The position numbers and the translations under genes are program-made. Under the pieces are notes generated by a model that was not told the DNA's origin, searched no databases, and saw only the letters and a program-made list of their open reading frames with translations. This document shows positions 54,453 to 56,601 of a DNA stretch of 56,601 bases, one piece after another. Source of the stretch: Paracoccus aerius. GTDB taxonomy: Bacteria > Pseudomonadota > Alphaproteobacteria > Rhodobacterales > Rhodobacteraceae. Position 1 is the stretch's first letter; each line of letters begins with the position of its first letter. The DNA lies in NCBI RefSeq assembly GCF_014656455.1, contig NZ_BNCL01000015.1, forward strand, positions 39,508 to 96,108, given 5' to 3'.

Positions 54453-54785
54453 TCACTCCGGAAGCTGGTAAGTTGCCGTGATCGAGGCGTACCAGTCCGC
54501 CAGGGCCTTGATCTCCTCGTCGGTCAGGTCGCTTGCGATGATGCTCATCTGAGGGTCCTCGCGTCGCCCCGCACGAAAGTCCTGCAACTGCTTGGACAGG
54601 TATTCCGCGCTTTGCCCGCCGATATTGGGGATCATCGGGTTGGTCCCCACGCCGTCAAGCCCATGGCAGACGCGGCATGTCTGCGTCAGGCTTGCGGCAG
54701 CGGCGGGATCGGCGGTCTGCGCGGCGGCGGCACCCGCGCCCAAACCAAACGCAGCGACAATGGCCGCGCCAAAACGTGATTTCAT
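54453..54785 (-). CDS. Periplasmic class I cytochrome c
   Basis: A 110-residue protein with a signal peptide (KSRFGAAIVAAFGLGAGAAAAQ). The heme site is C37-R-V-C40-H41, and the likely sixth ligand is Met in DPQMSIIA; GLDGVGTNPMIPNIGGQSAEYLSKQL is typical of c4/c5-like single-heme cytochromes. It lies 55 bp after the sugar dehydrogenase gene in the same direction and is its probable electron acceptor. Confidence 0.9.
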   Translation of the reverse strand: MKSRFGAAIVAAFGLGAGAAAAQTADPAAAASLTQTCRVCHGLDGVGTNPMIPNIGGQSAEYLSKQLQDFRAGRREDPQMSIIASDLTDEEIKALADWYASITATYQLPE

Positions 54786-54840
54786 GATTGCAGCTTTCCT
54801 GATGGGGGTCCGGGGCGGATGATGGCCGCCCCGGATGGAC

Positions 54841-56172
54841 CTAGTTGGCAGGCGCGGCGGCGGCATCCTCTGCCGCATCGGCCTCGGGTGCAGCAGCCGG
54901 CGTCATGGCCCCGTCCGACGATCCGCCGCCGACATAGGCGATCCGCCATATCGCCCCGGCGAAATCGTCCGAGACCAGCATCGAGCCGTCACGCAGGAAT
55001 GCGACATCCATGGGACGGCCCCGGTATTCGCCAGTCTGCTCGTCCAGCCAGCCGTCGGCGAACACCTCGGTCCCCGCGGCGTTGCCGTCGGCGTCCAGCC
55101 GGGTGAACATGATCCGCGCGCCCACAGGCGTGGTCCGGTTCCAGCTGCCGTGCTGGGCCGAGAAGATGCCGCCGCGATACTCCTCGGGGAAGGAGTTACC
55201 GGTATAGAACCTCATGCCCAGATCGGCGGCATGGGCGTCCATCTCGACCTGCGGCTCGACGAACTCGACGCCCTCGGGCCTGGGCACGTCCTTGTATTCG
55301 GCAATCTCGACGCTGGCATTGGTCCAGGGAAAGCCGAAATGCTGCCCGGCTTCCGTCTGGCGATTAAGCTCGCCCGGCGGGATGTCGTCCCCCAGGCCGT
55401 CCACCTGGTTGTCGGTGAACCACAGATCGCCCGTGGCCGGGTTGAAGTCATGACCGACCGAGTTGCGGACGCCACGGGTATAGACCTCGCGCCCCGTGCC
55501 GTCGGTATTCATGCGGATGATCCCGCCGATGCCGATCTCGTCATAGCTTTCCAGCTTTTCGCGTGGCTGCACGTTGTAGGGCTGGCCCAGCGAGATATAC
55601 AGCTTGCCGTCCGGACCGACGCGACAGACCCGGGCGGTATGGTTGAAGCTTTCCTCCTCGGCCGGGATCAGATCGCCCTTGGCGACGACGGTGCCCACGG
55701 CAGGGTCCGGCCCCTCGAAGAAGAACTCGGCGGCCGGGAAGGAAAGAACGCGGTTCCGTTCGGCGATATAGAGAAACCCGTCGGGCGAGAAGCACGGCCC
55801 GTTGGGGATGTCGAAGGCCAGCGACGGCGCGAAATCCATCACCTCGTCGGCAACCCGGTTGCGGTCCCGGTCCACGACGGACCAGACCTTGTCCTTGCGG
55901 GTGCCCACGAAGACAACCGTGCCTTGCGGCGCGACTGCCATGGACCGGGCATCGGGCACCACCGCGTATAGGCTGGCCTCGAAACCGTCGGGCAGGTTGA
56001 TATGGGGCACGATGGCCTTCAGCGCCTCGGCAGTCGGGCCGGTCTGTTCGACGCGGGTGAAGGTGGCGTCGGTGCGCTGCATTCCCTGCAGCGTTTCCAG
56101 GTTGTCCTGGGCAAGGCTGGGCGTGGCAACAGCAGTCGTCAGAAGCAGTCCGCAAAGTCCTGTACGTCTCAT
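54841..56172 (-). CDS. PQQ-type sugar (L-sorbosone) dehydrogenase
   Basis: A 443-residue periplasmic beta-propeller. The signal peptide (MRRTGLCGLLLTTAVATPSLAQ) is followed by blades with GFEASLYAVVPDARSMAVAP, GPCFSPDGFLYIAERNRVL, GVRNSVGHDFNPATGDLWFTDNQVD and GGIFSAQHGSWNRTTPVGARI, as in sorbosone dehydrogenases and soluble glucose dehydrogenases that use PQQ. It ends in a low-complexity Ala/Pro/Glu tail of about 25 residues. No PQQ biosynthesis genes are in the window. Oxidises an aldose or similar, passing electrons to the downstream cytochrome c; substrate uncertain. Confidence 0.88.
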   Translation of the reverse strand: MRRTGLCGLLLTTAVATPSLAQDNLETLQGMQRTDATFTRVEQTGPTAEALKAIVPHINLPDGFEASLYAVVPDARSMAVAPQGTVVFVGTRKDKVWSVVDRDRNRVADEVMDFAPSLAFDIPNGPCFSPDGFLYIAERNRVLSFPAAEFFFEGPDPAVGTVVAKGDLIPAEEESFNHTARVCRVGPDGKLYISLGQPYNVQPREKLESYDEIGIGGIIRMNTDGTGREVYTRGVRNSVGHDFNPATGDLWFTDNQVDGLGDDIPPGELNRQTEAGQHFGFPWTNASVEIAEYKDVPRPEGVEFVEPQVEMDAHAADLGMRFYTGNSFPEEYRGGIFSAQHGSWNRTTPVGARIMFTRLDADGNAAGTEVFADGWLDEQTGEYRGRPMDVAFLRDGSMLVSDDFAGAIWRIAYVGGGSSDGAMTPAAAPEADAAEDAAAAPAN

Positions 56173-56601
56173 TGTCTCCTCCCTTATGCAGTCCCATTTT
56201 CAGGCAAGATCAAGCGCCCTTCCCTCCAAGGGCACAGGAACAGGTCGGTCAGGGCCGACCCGACTGCCAAGGACGACGCCGCAAGGTTGGCCTCGCACAG
56301 GCTCGTCGGTGCCTGAGCATGGATGATCCTTGATTGCCGGGGCTTTTCAACAGGCTTGTTCAAGTGATCAGACCAAATGATGCCTGTCGGATAGGTTAGT
56401 CTGGGGGCGGTGTTGGAGGAGCATAGGTGCAGTACAATTGCGGCGTTCTGCGAAGCCGAAAGTCAGCGACGCCCTTCTTGGTTGCTGCCCAAGCAGGTCG
56501 TTATGCCATCGGCGTCATGTAACCGCCCGGTTGCCACCGCCTGCCTGAGCGTGGGGTGATCGGCTAAGACACGTGCATAGCGACGTCGTTAACGACGTAT
56601 C
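56173..56601. other. Intergenic region at the right end
   Basis: I find no supportable gene. It holds two candidate operators: TGATCAGACCA (56365-56375), with an imperfect GntR/FCD-like symmetry (TGGTC-N-GATCA on the other strand) about 190 bp before the sugar dehydrogenase start, and a perfect 16-bp palindrome ACGTCGTTAACGACGT (56583-56598). It may belong partly to a gene beyond the window. Confidence 0.35.
56583..56598. promoter_or_regulatory. Perfect 16-bp palindrome
   Basis: ACGTCGTTAACGACGT is fully self-complementary and lies in non-coding sequence at the window edge. It looks like a dimer-binding operator for a gene beyond the right end; the regulator cannot be named. Confidence 0.4.

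Overview
The window looks like chromosomal DNA of a GC-rich alphaproteobacterium of the Rhodobacteraceae, most likely Paracoccus or a close relative. The best marker is a membrane-anchored cytochrome c whose first residues and CKACH site match Paracoccus CycM (c552) as I remember it. Supporting signs are FnrL/FNR-type boxes, CobS-type cobalamin synthesis, a methylcrotonyl-CoA carboxylase operon and family-typical intergenic hairpin elements. Nothing was searched; family calls rest on motifs and recall.

Layout. 0-8 kb: a TetR regulator, a dimethylglycine/sarcosine dehydrogenase-type flavoprotein, the pantothenate pair panC-panB, a LysE exporter, an MFS carrier and a 2-hydroxyacid dehydrogenase. 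8-12.3 kb: a secreted SH3 protein, an M3 oligopeptidase, a membrane-anchored MoeB/ThiF-type enzyme and dut. 12.3-20.7 kb: leucine/isovalerate catabolism (ivd; mccB-mccA-GST-mvaB-methylglutaconyl-CoA hydratase), split by a divergent ompW with an FNR-like box, and with an LprI-like gene coupled to ivd. 20.8-28.2 kb: a transglutaminase, tex, an Old Yellow Enzyme, cobS without cobT, a one-polypeptide sigma/anti-sigma-like fusion, and ychF. 28.2-40.4 kb: a long minus-strand run reading from yejABEF into a GT4 glycosyltransferase, cysS, an NDUFAF6-like squalene/phytoene-synthase-fold protein and a PotABC-type transporter without its binding protein. 40.4-44.8 kb: cycM, pheA, an SRPBCC protein, a CpdB-like phosphoesterase and the SRP RNA gene. 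44.8-49.6 kb: a looser, mosaic stretch with a divergent epimerase / 3-hydroxyisobutyrate-dehydrogenase-like pair, an ABC-ATPase scrap, rtcB and an SH3 protein. 49.6-56.2 kb: a TRAP transporter-amidase-microprotein operon facing a PQQ-type sugar dehydrogenase with its cytochrome c.

How the genes fit together. Ivd, MccAB, the hydratase and HMG-CoA lyase form a complete route from isovaleryl-CoA to acetyl-CoA plus acetoacetate. The TRAP genes and the amidase overlap or nearly touch, suggesting import followed by hydrolysis of an amide. The sorbosone-dehydrogenase-type enzyme could pass electrons to the cytochrome c encoded just downstream. The most unusual single gene is the sigma/anti-sigma-like fusion at 26314-27051. 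I see no CRISPR array, no tRNA or rRNA gene and no intact insertion sequence.
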